Assembly: GCA_021202325.1 (NCBI GenBank)
Contig: JAJQDF010000038.1
Coordinates: forward strand, 1 to 7,184
Reading direction: 5' to 3'
DNA: 7,184 bases
Origin: Clostridiales bacterium
Lineage (GTDB): Bacteria; Bacillota; Clostridia; Lachnospirales; Anaerotignaceae
Program-made: the position numbers and the translations under genes
Part shown: positions 7,183 to 7,184 of the stretch, in pieces
Numbering within the stretch: the stretch's first letter is position 1
Layout of the letters: the number at the start of each line of letters is the position of its first letter
The notes under the pieces: model-generated
What the model was told of the DNA's origin: nothing
The model's database searches: none
The model's input: the letters and a program-made list of their open reading frames with translations, nothing else

Positions 7183-7184
7183 TG

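Noticed and set aside
7011..7184. Short coding sequence or CRISPR array in the final intergenic region
   Set aside because: No frame with a ribosome binding site is seen. The palindromes differ in sequence and are not identical direct repeats with equal spacers, so it is not CRISPR.

Overview
The window reads as a chromosomal segment from a member of the Bacillota, most likely class Clostridia and possibly Lachnospiraceae-like. The evidence is the gene order yidD-yidC-jag-mnmE-mnmG-rsmG-noc/parB, strong AGGAGG-type ribosome binding sites, three GTG starts, and frequent AGA/AGG and ATA codons. This is the conserved block that lies next to rpmH-rnpA and normally close to dnaA/oriC. The replication origin itself is not in this window. 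All genes are on the + strand.

Layout: 1-108 is the 3' end of yidD. 164-1285 is yidC (membrane insertase), followed 18 nt later (12 nt if the upstream GTG is used) by jag/khpB (to 1990). A hairpin with a short T run at 2000-2031 separates this protein-export/RNA-binding pair from mnmE (2050-3444), mnmG (3458-5344) and rsmG (5346-6065). These last three are tightly packed and likely co-transcribed. MnmE and MnmG together modify U34 of tRNA wobble positions, and RsmG methylates 16S rRNA, so this part is an RNA-modification operon. A 138-bp gap (6066-6203) holds -10-like boxes, a short palindrome and an upstream anti-Shine-Dalgarno copy. It precedes a ParB/Noc-family gene (6204-7010).

After that gene, 7011-7184 has no credible coding sequence. 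It holds five short palindromes, each with a 3-nt loop. Three are arranged head to tail on one strand and two in the opposite orientation, around an AT-rich centre with a perfect TTATCGATAA palindrome. The array appears to run off the end of the window.

Most of the window is conserved housekeeping sequence. I do not see a new multi-gene system. The items most worth following up are (1) the triloop palindrome cluster, whose modules show compensatory stem changes, (2) the Noc/ParB protein, whose DNA-recognition residues match neither the parS-type nor the NBS-type pattern, and (3) the potential RNA hairpin that would hide the noc ribosome binding site.
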